Part shown: one piece after another, positions 25,419 to 34,531 of the stretch
Layout of the letters: each line of letters starts with the position of its first letter
How positions within the stretch are numbered: the stretch's first letter is position 1
Assembly (NCBI RefSeq): GCF_037200945.1
Contig: NZ_JBBCGP010000001.1
Coordinates: forward strand, 3,670,937-3,734,936
Direction of reading: 5' to 3'
Length of the DNA: 64,000 bases
Origin: Methylovirgula sp.
GTDB taxonomy: Bacteria; Pseudomonadota; Alphaproteobacteria; Rhizobiales; Beijerinckiaceae
The notes under the pieces: model-generated
Database searches by the model: none
Told to the model about the DNA's origin: nothing
What the model saw: the letters and a program-made list of their open reading frames with translations, nothing else
Position numbers and translations under genes: made by a program

Positions 25419-28400
25419 GCGGCCTCCAGGAGGTTTGCGAGGCGCATCGCGACAGAATTGCGCCGGCAGGCCCAAAGTCCGCGCCGCATCGCCTGATCGA
25501 ATCTCTGCGCGATCGCCCTTCCCGCTTCCGGATTGGCCTGCTTAAGAAAGGCCAGAACGTCGTCGTTGCCGAGCGTCGCGTCAAAGACGAGATCAAATTG
25601 GCGCGGCGTCACGCTGCCGCTCGTGACCGCGAAACCGTAGAGATTATCGACCGTTTCGGCGATTTCCGCCGCGCCGCGATAGCCATGCTGCATCTGGCCC
25701 GCGATCCATTTCGGATTGGACGCGCGGCCGCGCACCGCGCGGGCAATTTCCTCGCTGAGAGCGCGAACCACTGGCCTCTCAGTACGTGTCGCGTCGAGAT
25801 GATAGAGGCTCGCATGACCGCCGGTTTGTTTTGCTGCCGCCGCAAAGCCACCTTCATGTTCGAAGAAGGCGCTCGAATCGAGCACGTCCTGACCCGGCAA
25901 ATCCTGGACATGCACGAAGGCGTCAGCGCTGGCGACACGTGCGCGGAACACATCCGGCGCTGCACGCTCGTCGCGCCCGAGCGCCGTGCCGCTGTCAGCG
26001 AGATAAGCGCCGGCGAGAGCGCTTTCGGCTACAGCCGCATCTTCTGCCAACATCCGGCCAAGCGAAACGCCGTAAGTGCCGGAGGCGGGACCGAAAATGC
26101 GCCGCATGTCGCCACTCGTCGCGCGCGTGGCAGCGAGCGGGTTATCGTCCGCAGTTTCGTCAAGCGAAGCAACCGCGTCGATCAATTGTTCCATCAACGC
26201 GATTTGCGACGGAAACACATCGCGGAAAAGCCCCGAGAGCCGCAACGTCACGTCGATGCGTGGACGATCGAGCGCCGCCGGGGGCAGGATGGTGAAGCCG
26301 GTGACACGGCCCGACGCGTCGTTCCAGACTGGAACCGCACCGAGATAGGCGAAAATCTGTGCCAGCTCCTCGCCGCCGGTGCGCATCGTCGCCGAACCCC
26401 AAAGATCGATCACAAGCCGCCGTGGCCAGTCACCGTGATCCTGCAAATGCCGGGCGATTACGGCCGCCGCGGCGCGCTTGCCGATCTCGAACGCCGTGCG
26501 CGTCGGCACCATGCGCGGATCGATAGTCACGAGATTGCGGCCGGTCGGCAAGACATCGAGCCGCCCGCGCGCCGGAGCGCCCGATGGACCGGGTTCGACA
26601 AAGCGACCGTCCAGCGCAGCAACAAGTCCCGCCATTTCGCGCTCTGCACAAGCATCGAGCCGCGCTAAGTCGGCCGCATCGGCCTGCGTGTCCGCCAACA
26701 CGCGCGCCATGGACGTTGGCGGCCGCCCAAATGTGTGCAGACCTTCTGCGATGCGCATATCCTTGATATCGCAAAGCCATGCGTCGAGCTTGGCCAACGC
26801 TTCCTCCTGCGGCGCGTCAAGCGTGATGCCGCCTTCCGCCGCGAGTCCCGTTTCGCCGGCGCGCGCCAAAATCGTCTCGGCGAGCAAAGCGGCGCGTTTC
26901 GGGTCCATTTGCTGCGCCGAGGCATATTCGTCGAAGAGCGCCTCGAATTCCGCAAGATCGCCAGCGCTCCCGGCCGGCCCGAGCGGCGGTGTCAAATGGC
27001 CGACGATCACTGCGCCAGCGCGGCGTTTGGCTTGCGCTGCCTCGCCGGGATTGTTGACGATGAACGGATAAATCAGCGGCACCGGCCCGAGAAGCGCTTC
27101 CGGCGCACAAGATTCAGACAGCGCCGTCGCTTTGCCCGGCAGCCATTCGAGCGTGCCATGCGTGCCGAGCTGGATCATCGCATCGATCCGCTCGACGTGA
27201 CGCAGCCACAGATAAAACGCGACGTAGAAATGCGACGGCGGCAGCCGCGCGTCGTGATAATCCGCCTTGCGTTGCGCCGCGCCGCCACGATCCGGCTGGA
27301 TCGCGACGATCATCTTGCCGAGCCGCATGGCGCGAAACTGGAAAGCACCACGCTCGACATGCGGATCGGCATCCGGTGTGCCCCACGCGGCGATAATTGC
27401 GGCGCGCAATGTTTCCGGCAGCGCGGCGAATGCTTCTTCATACATTGCCAGAGATAAGAATTCGCACGGCGCGCCTTCCGCCAAAGTGCGGACGATCGCG
27501 TCGCCGTCATCGATCGCCTCAATATCGTAACCTGCCGCCCTGAGCTGCGTTGCGATCTCGACAAGGCTCGCGGGCGTATCGAGCCCCACCGCGTAGGCCG
27601 CACGCCCGGCCTTGGCCGGATAATCGGACAATATGCAGGCGAGCCGCCGGCCGCCGCGCGGGGTGCGGCGCAAACGCGCCCATGCTTGGGCAAGATCAGC
27701 GACGAATGCGATCCGTGCAGCGTCCGGCCGATGAACGACGCGCGTGAATTGTAACGCCACGCTGCGTTCAGTCTCCTCCTTAAAGGAAATCGTCCGCGTG
27801 ATGATGCGGCCGTCAAGCTCCGGGAGGACGACATTCATGGCAAGATCAGCCACGCCGAGCCCGCGCATATCGCTGTCCCAGGACGCGCGCGAATTGCTGG
27901 CATGGATCATTTGCAGGATCGGCGCGTCCGCAGATTCAAGCGGGCTGTGCGCTTGATCCATGCGCGCGGCGAATGCCGTCGAATTCAGAATAACGTCGGG
28001 CCTCTCTTTCGTCAGAAGCTCGGAAAGCCAGATTCCTGCTTCGCCATCCTTGAGACTGGGCACATACGCCGCCAAGACGCGCAGGCCACGCGAGACCAAA
28101 GCATTGGCGACAGCTACGATTGGCGCGACATCCCCGGCGAGAAGATAGGCGCGATAAAACACAATGATTGCGAGCGGCGCATCACTCGCACCAGATCGGC
28201 AGGCGGCGGCGAAAAACCCGCAGGCTGGCGTCGATTGCGGCTCGGGCAATTGGCCTGTCTCGCCCTCGCTGCGCCGTTCAATCCAGGCAAAAAGATTGGC
28301 AAGATTGCCGGGACCGCCGCAATCGAAGCTGCTTGATATCGCGCGGAGCGTTTCGACGGGCAACGTCGAGAGATCGTCGAGCCGCGGGTCAGCGCGGCCA

Positions 28401-28744
28401 TCACCCGAAATGAGAGCGAGATCGAAGCGATGCCGACGCGCGGCTGCCGCAAGCTCTTGCGCGCCATAACGCCAATAATCAAGACCGCCGAGAAGACGCA
28501 CCAGCACGAAGCGCGCATGAGCCGCGACAGATTCAATATAACGATCGACCGAATAAGGATGGCGTAGCGCCGCCAATGACGCGAGGCGTACATCGGCGGT
28601 CTGGCGATCTTCCAGCGCCGCCGCGGCGAGCCCGAGATCGCTATCGGAAAAAGACAAAAAGACGATCGCGCCCGGCGTCTGGCCAAGATCGACAGCGCTC
28701 TCCGCTTCGTCGATCGTCCGCGTCGTCGTGCGCAGAAGATGCAT
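25415..28744 (-). CDS. cobN: Cobaltochelatase large subunit CobN
   Basis: CobN is the catalytic subunit of the ATP-dependent aerobic cobaltochelatase that inserts cobalt into hydrogenobyrinic acid a,c-diamide; its partners CobS and CobT are not in this window. The 1109-residue protein is related to magnesium chelatase BchH and contains MIQLGTHGTLEWLPGK and YPFIVNNPGEAAQAKRR, both CobN/BchH hallmarks. It is somewhat shorter than the usual 1250 or so. It lies 6 bp after cobW. Confidence 0.95.
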   Translation of the reverse strand: MHLLRTTTRTIDEAESAVDLGQTPGAIVFLSFSDSDLGLAAAALEDRQTADVRLASLAALRHPYSVDRYIESVAAHARFVLVRLLGGLDYWRYGAQELAAAARRHRFDLALISGDGRADPRLDDLSTLPVETLRAISSSFDCGGPGNLANLFAWIERRSEGETGQLPEPQSTPACGFFAAACRSGASDAPLAIIVFYRAYLLAGDVAPIVAVANALVSRGLRVLAAYVPSLKDGEAGIWLSELLTKERPDVILNSTAFAARMDQAHSPLESADAPILQMIHASNSRASWDSDMRGLGVADLAMNVVLPELDGRIITRTISFKEETERSVALQFTRVVHRPDAARIAFVADLAQAWARLRRTPRGGRRLACILSDYPAKAGRAAYAVGLDTPASLVEIATQLRAAGYDIEAIDDGDAIVRTLAEGAPCEFLSLAMYEEAFAALPETLRAAIIAAWGTPDADPHVERGAFQFRAMRLGKMIVAIQPDRGGAAQRKADYHDARLPPSHFYVAFYLWLRHVERIDAMIQLGTHGTLEWLPGKATALSESCAPEALLGPVPLIYPFIVNNPGEAAQAKRRAGAVIVGHLTPPLGPAGSAGDLAEFEALFDEYASAQQMDPKRAALLAETILARAGETGLAAEGGITLDAPQEEALAKLDAWLCDIKDMRIAEGLHTFGRPPTSMARVLADTQADAADLARLDACAEREMAGLVAALDGRFVEPGPSGAPARGRLDVLPTGRNLVTIDPRMVPTRTAFEIGKRAAAAVIARHLQDHGDWPRRLVIDLWGSATMRTGGEELAQIFAYLGAVPVWNDASGRVTGFTILPPAALDRPRIDVTLRLSGLFRDVFPSQIALMEQLIDAVASLDETADDNPLAATRATSGDMRRIFGPASGTYGVSLGRMLAEDAAVAESALAGAYLADSGTALGRDERAAPDVFRARVASADAFVHVQDLPGQDVLDSSAFFEHEGGFAAAAKQTGGHASLYHLDATRTERPVVRALSEEIARAVRGRASNPKWIAGQMQHGYRGAAEIAETVDNLYGFAVTSGSVTPRQFDLVFDATLGNDDVLAFLKQANPEAGRAIAQRFDQAMRRGLWACRRNSVAMRLANLLEAA

Positions 28745-28750
28745 GGGCGC

Positions 28751-29788
28751 TCAGCCGACCGCTGCGGCAATCGCCGCGCGATCAAGCCCCGTCTCGCCGA
28801 TGACGACCAGCCGGCCCTGGCGGGATTCGTCCTTATGCCACGGACGATCGAAATTCTGCCGGAAGCGCCGTCCGACGCCCTGCACCAGAAGACGCATCGG
28901 CTTGCCCGCGACCTCGAAAAAGCCTTTCATCCGCAACACGTCATGCTGCTCGGCGATAGCACTCAGCCTGGCGATGAATTGCTCCTGATCGCTGACCGGA
29001 CCGACATTGAGCACGAAGCTTTCGAACTCGTCGTGATCATGCTCGGGCTCGTCATCGTGATGCGACTTGCGCGCGTCGATCTCGTCTTCCGCCGCAGCTT
29101 CAAGCCCAAGCAGCAGCTCGGGATCGACCTTGCCTTCGCTCGTGACAACAATTTTGACCGCGCGCGGCAGAACTGCGGCGATCTGTTCACGCGCCTGCAT
29201 CTTCTCATCGTCTGTCAGCAGATCGCTTTTGTTGAGCACGACCATATCAGCGCACAGAAGTTGATCCTCGAAGACTTCCTCAAGCGGATTATCGTGATCG
29301 AGCGAAGGATCGGCGGCGCGCTGTGCTGCGATCATTTCCGGATTATCGGCAAATGTGCCTGCGAGCACGGCAGCGCCATCGACCACGGCAATCACACCAT
29401 CCACCGTGAGGCGCGAACGAATGGTCGGCCAATCAAAGGCTTTCACCAGCGGCTTGGGCAGGGCCAGACCCGACGTCTCGATGATGATGTGGTCGGGCTT
29501 CTCGCCGCGACCGAGCAACGCCTCAATGGCAGGCACGAAATCGTCTGCGACCGTGCAGCAGATACAGCCATTGGCGAGCTCGATAATATTTTCTTCGGGG
29601 CATGACGCGACACCGCAGCTGCGCAGGATTTCGCCATCGACGCCGACATCGCCGAATTCATTGATGATCAAAGCCAGGCGGCGGCCTTGCGCACGTTCGA
29701 GCAGATGGCGGATCAGCGTCGTCTTGCCGGAGCCCAGAAAGCCGGTGACGATCGTTGTCGGGATTTTATGCGTGTCGAGCGCCGCCAT
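28751..29788 (-). CDS. cobW: Cobalamin biosynthesis GTPase CobW
   Basis: CobW is a G3E P-loop GTPase thought to deliver cobalt to the chelatase. The 345-residue protein has Walker A GFLGSGKT at 16-23, the metal-binding GCICC motif at 74-78, NKSDL for guanine binding, and a His/Asp/Glu-rich stretch (HHDDEPEHDHDEFES) that may bind metal. The ATG at 29788 has GGAG 6 nt upstream; an upstream extension would run through a palindromic repeat. It is the first gene after the cobalamin riboswitch. Confidence 0.93.
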   Translation of the reverse strand: MAALDTHKIPTTIVTGFLGSGKTTLIRHLLERAQGRRLALIINEFGDVGVDGEILRSCGVASCPEENIIELANGCICCTVADDFVPAIEALLGRGEKPDHIIIETSGLALPKPLVKAFDWPTIRSRLTVDGVIAVVDGAAVLAGTFADNPEMIAAQRAADPSLDHDNPLEEVFEDQLLCADMVVLNKSDLLTDDEKMQAREQIAAVLPRAVKIVVTSEGKVDPELLLGLEAAAEDEIDARKSHHDDEPEHDHDEFESFVLNVGPVSDQEQFIARLSAIAEQHDVLRMKGFFEVAGKPMRLLVQGVGRRFRQNFDRPWHKDESRQGRLVVIGETGLDRAAIAAAVG

Positions 29789-29817
29789 TCCATGCTCCGC
29801 GTCAGTTTTGCTTCGAC

Positions 29818-29861
29818 GCGTTTTCTTCACGCGAACCGGAATCCACTTCGCTCGAAAACGC
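29818..29861. repeat. Rhizobial-type intergenic palindromic element
   Basis: The 44-bp element has nested inverted repeats: GCGTTTTC (29818-29825) with GAAAACGC (29854-29861), and inner ACGCGAA with TTCGCTC. Elements with this arrangement and core (GAGCGAAGTGGA...CGGTTCGCGT) are abundant between genes in Rhizobiales, as I recall them. It lies in the transcribed leader between the riboswitch and cobW and would fold as a hairpin there. I saw no second copy in this window. Confidence 0.7.
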
Positions 29862-29966
29862 TCTATTCCGTGGGGTGAAAGGACCGGCGCACTTCAGCGC
29901 AACGCAGCTTAGCAAAGGCTGCAGCATTCGCCCGGGGCACCCCGCCCGACGCAAACGGTCAACGAA

Positions 29967-30160
29967 GACGGTAGGTCTCCTGGCTCGCGGCTCAACACAT
30001 ATGTCGCCCGCCTTCCCAGATCGCCTTTCGGCAATCCAGTGGCTTCGGGCGAAAGCTCGCCGCTCACAGTTGCGGGGGCAGCTGCGGCTTTGAGCAGACG
30101 CTCAGACCGCATTCCCTGTTTTCCTTCCGAAGAAGGACCGTCGTTTGGCACCTTGCCATC
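29967..30160 (-). promoter_or_regulatory. Cobalamin (AdoCbl) riboswitch
   Basis: The minus strand carries the conserved blocks in order: AAGGTGCC (near 30154-30147), CAGGGAATGCGGT, GCTGCCCCCGCAACTGTGAGCG (30082-30061), the B12 box GAAGCCACTGG (30046-30035), GGGAAGGCGGGCGAC (30017-30003) and GCGAGCCAGGAGACCTACC (about 29989-29970). The P1 ends pair as GATGGCAAGGT with ACCTACCGTC. It precedes cobW by about 180 nt and should switch off cobW-N-G-H-I-J, and possibly further genes, when cobalamin is plentiful. The expression platform is not obvious; a GGGGTGCCCC-type hairpin at 29930-29948 is one candidate. Confidence 0.95.
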
Positions 30161-30214
30161 GCCCCGCAGCCTTGTCAAAACAGCGCCTTCCGCCGCGGCG
30201 GCTGGAGATTTCCC

Positions 30215-30838
30215 ATGACAATTGCGCAAGATGCGCCTGATTCCGGCGCGCGGCACAAGGAAAAGATGCGCAAGCGCAAGGAAGCGCAGGACGAAGAAGT
30301 CGCCGCAAAGACGATCGAAAAAGGTCTGCTGATCGTCCATACCGGACGTGGCAAAGGCAAATCGACGGCGGCTTTCGGCCTCCTGCTGCGCGCAATCGGA
30401 CATGGATGGCGCGTCGGTGTCGTGCAATTCATCAAGGGCGCGTGGTCGACGGGCGAACGCGACATCTTGGCGACGCGCTTCGCCGATCTCGTCTCCTGGC
30501 ACACGATGGGAGAAGGCTTCACCTGGGAAACGCAGGATCGCGCCCGCGACATCGCCGCCGCCGAAGCCGCCTGGGCGAAGGCGAAAACGCTGATGGAAGA
30601 CCCGCAGATCGGACTTGTCATCCTCGACGAACTGAACGTCGCCTTGCGCTACGATTATCTGCCGGTCGATGATGTCGTCGCGGCGCTGACCCAGCGGCGT
30701 CCCGGCCTGCATGTCGTTGTCACGGGACGTAATGCGCCGCAGACCCTGATCGACGCCGCCGATCTCGTGACCGAAATGAATGCGGTCAAGCATCATTTCG
30801 CGGCGGGCGTCAAAGCTCAGGCCGGAATCGAGTTTTAA
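30215..30838 (+). CDS. cobO: Cob(I)yrinic acid a,c-diamide adenosyltransferase
   Basis: CobO transfers the adenosyl group of ATP to cobalt(I) of the corrinoid. The 207-residue protein has the P-loop-like GRGKGKST at 44-51, VVQFIKGAW, and ILDELNVALRYDYL, all CobA/CobO/BtuR signatures. A GGAG box lies 7 nt before the ATG. It is divergent from the riboswitch-controlled operon and is coupled to cobQ by a TAATG overlap. Confidence 0.96.
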   Translation: MTIAQDAPDSGARHKEKMRKRKEAQDEEVAAKTIEKGLLIVHTGRGKGKSTAAFGLLLRAIGHGWRVGVVQFIKGAWSTGERDILATRFADLVSWHTMGEGFTWETQDRARDIAAAEAAWAKAKTLMEDPQIGLVILDELNVALRYDYLPVDDVVAALTQRRPGLHVVVTGRNAPQTLIDAADLVTEMNAVKHHFAAGVKAQAGIEF

Positions 30839-32301
30839 TGATAGCGCGACGTCTGATGTTTCAGGGCACGGGCTCTGACGTCGGCAAATCGCTGATCGTC
30901 GCCGGGCTTGCGCGGGCATATCGCAAACGCGGACTCGCGGTCACGCCATTCAAGCCGCAAAACATGTCCAACAATGCCGCCGTGACGGCAGACGGCGGCG
31001 AGATCGGCCGGGCGCAGGCTTTGCAGGCGCGCGCGGCGGGGCTTGCGCCAAGCGTGCATATGAATCCTGTCTTATTGAAACCGCAAAGCGATGTCGGTTC
31101 GCAAGTCGTGGTGCAAGGCCGCGTCGTGGGGACCGCCAAAGCGCGCGAATATCAGGCTTGGAAACCAAAACTGCGCGCCGCCGTGCTCGAAAGTTTTGCG
31201 ACACTTGCGGCTGCGGCGGATCTGGTACTCGTCGAGGGCGCCGGGAGCCCCGCCGAAATCAATCTGCGCGCCAACGATATCGCAAACATGGGTTTCGCCC
31301 GGGCTGTAGATTGTCCCGTCGTTCTCATAGGTGACATCGACCGCGGCGGCGTCATCGCCCAGATCGCTGGCACGAAAGCGGTGCTCGATGCCGACGATGC
31401 GGCGCTGATCCGGGGCTTCATCGTCAATAAATTTCGCGGCGATCCGACGCTCTTCGAAGCCGGGATGCGCGACATCGAAACCTATTCAGGTTGGCCGGCA
31501 CTCGGACTCATTCCTTATTTCGCCGATGCTGCCCTTCTGCCTGCCGAGGACAGTGTTCCGCACCAACGTTTTATGCCAAGCGGCAAAAACCGGCCGCTCA
31601 AGATCGTGACGCCGGTTCTGCCGCATATCGCGAATTTCGACGATCTCGATCCGCTCGCTGCGGAGCCTAACATCAATTTCATGATGATGCGGCATGGCAC
31701 GCCCCTCCCCGGCGATGCCGACCTGATCATCCTGCCAGGATCGAAAGCGACGCGCGCCGACATGGATGCGCTCGTCGCAGAAGGCTGGGACATCGATATC
31801 AAGGCGCATGTGCGGCGCGGCGGTAAAGTTCTCGGCCTCTGCGGCGGCTTTCAATTGCTTGGGCGGCGGATTGCCGACCCGGACGGTATTGAAGGCGCAC
31901 CCGGCGAAACGCTAGGCCTCGGCCTGCTCGATGTCGAGACCGTGCTCGGCGGCGACAAGGCGCTTTTGGCTGTCGCCGGTCATGACACGGCGGACGGCGC
32001 GCCGTTCAAAGGCTATGAAATGCACATCGGCCAAACTTATGGACCGGATTGTATGTGCCCGATGCACAGACTTGATGACGGCCGCGTTGAAGGCGCGCGT
32101 TCAGCGAGCGGCCTCGTCGCCGGCACCTATGTCCATGGCCTTTTTGCCGACGATCATCAACGCCGCGCATGGATCACGTCGCTGGGCGGCAATGGCTCCG
32201 ATCTCGCCTATGAAGACCAGATCGAGCGAACGCTCGACGGCCTTGCCACGCATCTCGAAACTCACCTTGATCTCGATCTTTTGCTCAGCCTCGCCAAATG
32301 A
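30838..32301 (+). CDS. cobQ: Cobyric acid synthase
   Basis: CobQ amidates four side chains of adenosylcobyrinic acid a,c-diamide. The 487-residue protein starts with the ATP-binding region MFQGTGSDVGKSL, has KPQNMSNNAAV, and ends with a triad glutaminase domain including VLGLCGGFQLLG (nucleophile Cys). Its 3-prime end overlaps convergent cobD by 17 bp. Confidence 0.96.
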   Translation: MIARRLMFQGTGSDVGKSLIVAGLARAYRKRGLAVTPFKPQNMSNNAAVTADGGEIGRAQALQARAAGLAPSVHMNPVLLKPQSDVGSQVVVQGRVVGTAKAREYQAWKPKLRAAVLESFATLAAAADLVLVEGAGSPAEINLRANDIANMGFARAVDCPVVLIGDIDRGGVIAQIAGTKAVLDADDAALIRGFIVNKFRGDPTLFEAGMRDIETYSGWPALGLIPYFADAALLPAEDSVPHQRFMPSGKNRPLKIVTPVLPHIANFDDLDPLAAEPNINFMMMRHGTPLPGDADLIILPGSKATRADMDALVAEGWDIDIKAHVRRGGKVLGLCGGFQLLGRRIADPDGIEGAPGETLGLGLLDVETVLGGDKALLAVAGHDTADGAPFKGYEMHIGQTYGPDCMCPMHRLDDGRVEGARSASGLVAGTYVHGLFADDHQRRAWITSLGGNGSDLAYEDQIERTLDGLATHLETHLDLDLLLSLAK

Positions 32302-33265
32302 AGACGAGTGCCAGCGCCGCATAGCAACAAATCTGAATCGCGGCGGCACGTCGAAACAATTCGAGCGCGCGGAAAATATCTTTGGCATTCGCGTCACAAC
32401 GGCCATCGCCCATGAAGGCGCCATCAACGACATTTTCGCCATAGACTCGCGGACCGCCGAGCTTGAGGCCGAGAGCCCCGGCCATCGCTGTCTCCGGCCA
32501 TCCGGCATTGGGCGACAGATGCTTGGGTGCGTCGCGCCGCGTAGCACGCCAAACCTCGCGCGCGGACGCAAACCCGCCAAAGACAGCGGCAGCGGCGAAA
32601 AGCAATGCCGCAAGCCGTGCCGCTGGAAGATTGACAAGATCGTCGAGCCGCGCCGACCCCCAGCCAAAATTTGCAAAGCGTGGCGTGCGATGCCCGACCA
32701 TGCTGTCGGCAGTGTTGATTGTCTTATAGAGCATCGCGCCGGTGAGACCGCCAACAGCGAGCCAGAACGCCGGCGCAACGACGCCATCGGAGAAATTCTC
32801 GGCGAGACTTTCGATCGCGGCCCGTGCAATGCCCGCTTCATCGAGGTCAGCCGCATTGCGCCCGACAATCCGGCCGACCGCCGCGCGCGCCGGTTCAACC
32901 CCCTCGCGCTCCAACGCTGTGGCGACGGCTCGCACATGATCGTGGAGAGAGCGTTGCGCCAGCAAGCTCGTTGCGAGGAGCGCGAGCACTAGTTCGCCGA
33001 AGATTGACGTGCCGAGCAGCCGCGTGACGACGACGCCACAAATTCCGACGCAAGCCAGCCAGAAGACCAAAGCAACAACGCCAGAGAGCTTTTGAATTTG
33101 CGCGTTTGTAGATTGCCGATTGAGCCGCGATTCCGTCGCACCAATCAACACGCCGATCCACATGATTGGATGGCCGATCACGCGCAATAAAAATGCCGGA
33201 TAGCCGAAGATCGCTTCAAGCGCGAGTACCGCCGCCGTGAGACCAAACGTACTCGTGAACGTCAT
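32285..33265 (-). CDS. cobD: Adenosylcobinamide-phosphate synthase
   Basis: CobD (CbiB) attaches the aminopropanol phosphate made by CobC to adenosylcobyric acid. The 326-residue integral membrane protein has several helices and the family motifs HPIMWIGVLIG, ESLAENFSDGVVAPAFW and TPRFANFGWGSARLDDLVN. It is convergent with cobQ, overlapping it by 17 bp, and closes the cobalamin locus. Confidence 0.94.
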   Translation of the reverse strand: MTFTSTFGLTAAVLALEAIFGYPAFLLRVIGHPIMWIGVLIGATESRLNRQSTNAQIQKLSGVVALVFWLACVGICGVVVTRLLGTSIFGELVLALLATSLLAQRSLHDHVRAVATALEREGVEPARAAVGRIVGRNAADLDEAGIARAAIESLAENFSDGVVAPAFWLAVGGLTGAMLYKTINTADSMVGHRTPRFANFGWGSARLDDLVNLPAARLAALLFAAAAVFGGFASAREVWRATRRDAPKHLSPNAGWPETAMAGALGLKLGGPRVYGENVVDGAFMGDGRCDANAKDIFRALELFRRAAAIQICCYAALALVFIWRG

Positions 33266-33475
33266 TCTTATGTCCGGTTGGCGAAATCGACATGACGACG
33301 TCCGCTAAATGCCGATCGGATACCGTGCGGTCAAGCTTGCCGAGACTGGTGATGAATAAGTGCCGATGCAGGATTGACCGTATTCGAAGGGGCATGACAT
33401 GGATTTTAAAATGTTATGGTTGAATTCGTGTAACGCGCATTGCATGTTCGGCAAGTATTTTTCTGGAGTAGAGCA

Positions 33476-34531
33476 TTGTCCGTTCCGAGCCGATCCTCTC
33501 CATTGCCTCTCGGCTCATTCGCGCTCATCGCCGTGATTATCGCGGCGAGTGCTGGCGCCTTCGCTTATACGGCGGGCTGGCTATCCCCCGACCGTCTCAC
33601 CGCTCGTAAAATCATCGCCGCTTTAGCCCCGCCTGGCGGCCCCGCGCTCGGGCATCGGCGTAACCACGCAAAGGGAATTTGTTTTACTGGCGTGTTCGAC
33701 TCGAACGGCAACGGCGCGGTACTCTCTTCATCGCAGATATTCACCCGCGGGCAATATCCGGCGCTCGGGCGCTTCAACCTCGCGACTCCGAACGCGAACG
33801 CGGCCGATGCGATGGTTCGCGTGAGAGGCCTTGGACTTCAGATTTCAGCACCGAACGGCGAAGTCTGGCGCTCGGCCATGATCGACCCACCCTTCTTTCC
33901 CGTCGCCACGGTGGAAGGTTTTTATGCTCTGCAATTAGCGTCGAAAAGCAAAGATCCCAGCGCGATGAGGACATTTGTGGCGTCGCATCCGGAAGTCAAA
34001 GCTTTTGGCGGCTGGGCAAAGAGCACTCCATGGACAGGAAGCTACGCCGAAGAGCCCTATAATAGCTTAGACTCCTTCATCTTTACAGACGAGTCGAGTG
34101 CAAAGCGCGCGGTGCGCTGGTCATATAGTCCACAGGCGCAAGCCGTACCGATCACGCAAGCCGAACTTAGCAAACGCGGCCCCAATTATCTCGAACAGGA
34201 AATCGCAGAGCGCGTCGGCAAGGCACCGCAGCGTTGGACATTGACGTTGACCGTTGCAGATTCCAGCGATCAGACAGCCGACCCGAGCAAGCCCTGGCCG
34301 AAGGGACGCCGAACGATCACAGCCGGAGAGCTTGTTGTGCAGAAGGTCGAGGCCGAGGCAGACGGCCCTTGCCGAGATATCAATTTCGATCCGACGATCC
34401 TGCCAAACGGCGTCACGGTCTCCGATGATCCGTTTCCGGCCGCGCGCTCCTCCGCATATGCGGTCTCCTACGACGCCCGCACGGCGGAGGCTAAGTATTA
34501 TCCGTATACCCAATCGAGTTCGCACCCATGA
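33476..34531 (+). CDS. Membrane-anchored catalase-family peroxidase (SrpA-like)
   Basis: The 351-residue protein has an N-terminal transmembrane anchor or uncleaved signal (about residues 10-34) and then a compact catalase fold without the larger catalase domains. The distal-heme histidine is likely in GHRRNHAKGICFTG, with a downstream FNLATPNANAADAMVRVRG region typical of SrpA-like heme proteins. The TTG at 33476 is preferred, because GGAG lies 7 nt upstream; a TTG at 33440 is also open. It overlaps the cytochrome b gene by ATGA, suggesting a membrane peroxidase pair. Substrate and electron source are inferred. Confidence 0.85.
   Translation: MSVPSRSSPLPLGSFALIAVIIAASAGAFAYTAGWLSPDRLTARKIIAALAPPGGPALGHRRNHAKGICFTGVFDSNGNGAVLSSSQIFTRGQYPALGRFNLATPNANAADAMVRVRGLGLQISAPNGEVWRSAMIDPPFFPVATVEGFYALQLASKSKDPSAMRTFVASHPEVKAFGGWAKSTPWTGSYAEEPYNSLDSFIFTDESSAKRAVRWSYSPQAQAVPITQAELSKRGPNYLEQEIAERVGKAPQRWTLTLTVADSSDQTADPSKPWPKGRRTITAGELVVQKVEAEADGPCRDINFDPTILPNGVTVSDDPFPAARSSAYAVSYDARTAEAKYYPYTQSSSHP

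Noticed and set aside
30173..30178. TTGACA on the minus strand as the riboswitch promoter -35 box
   Set aside because: A start 17 plus 12 bp downstream would fall inside the aptamer and lack a good -10 box, so the true promoter must lie further upstream.
29909..30919. Minus-strand open frame through the riboswitch and cobO
   Set aside because: It reads antisense to cobO and through the aptamer; the riboswitch and cobO explain the DNA fully.
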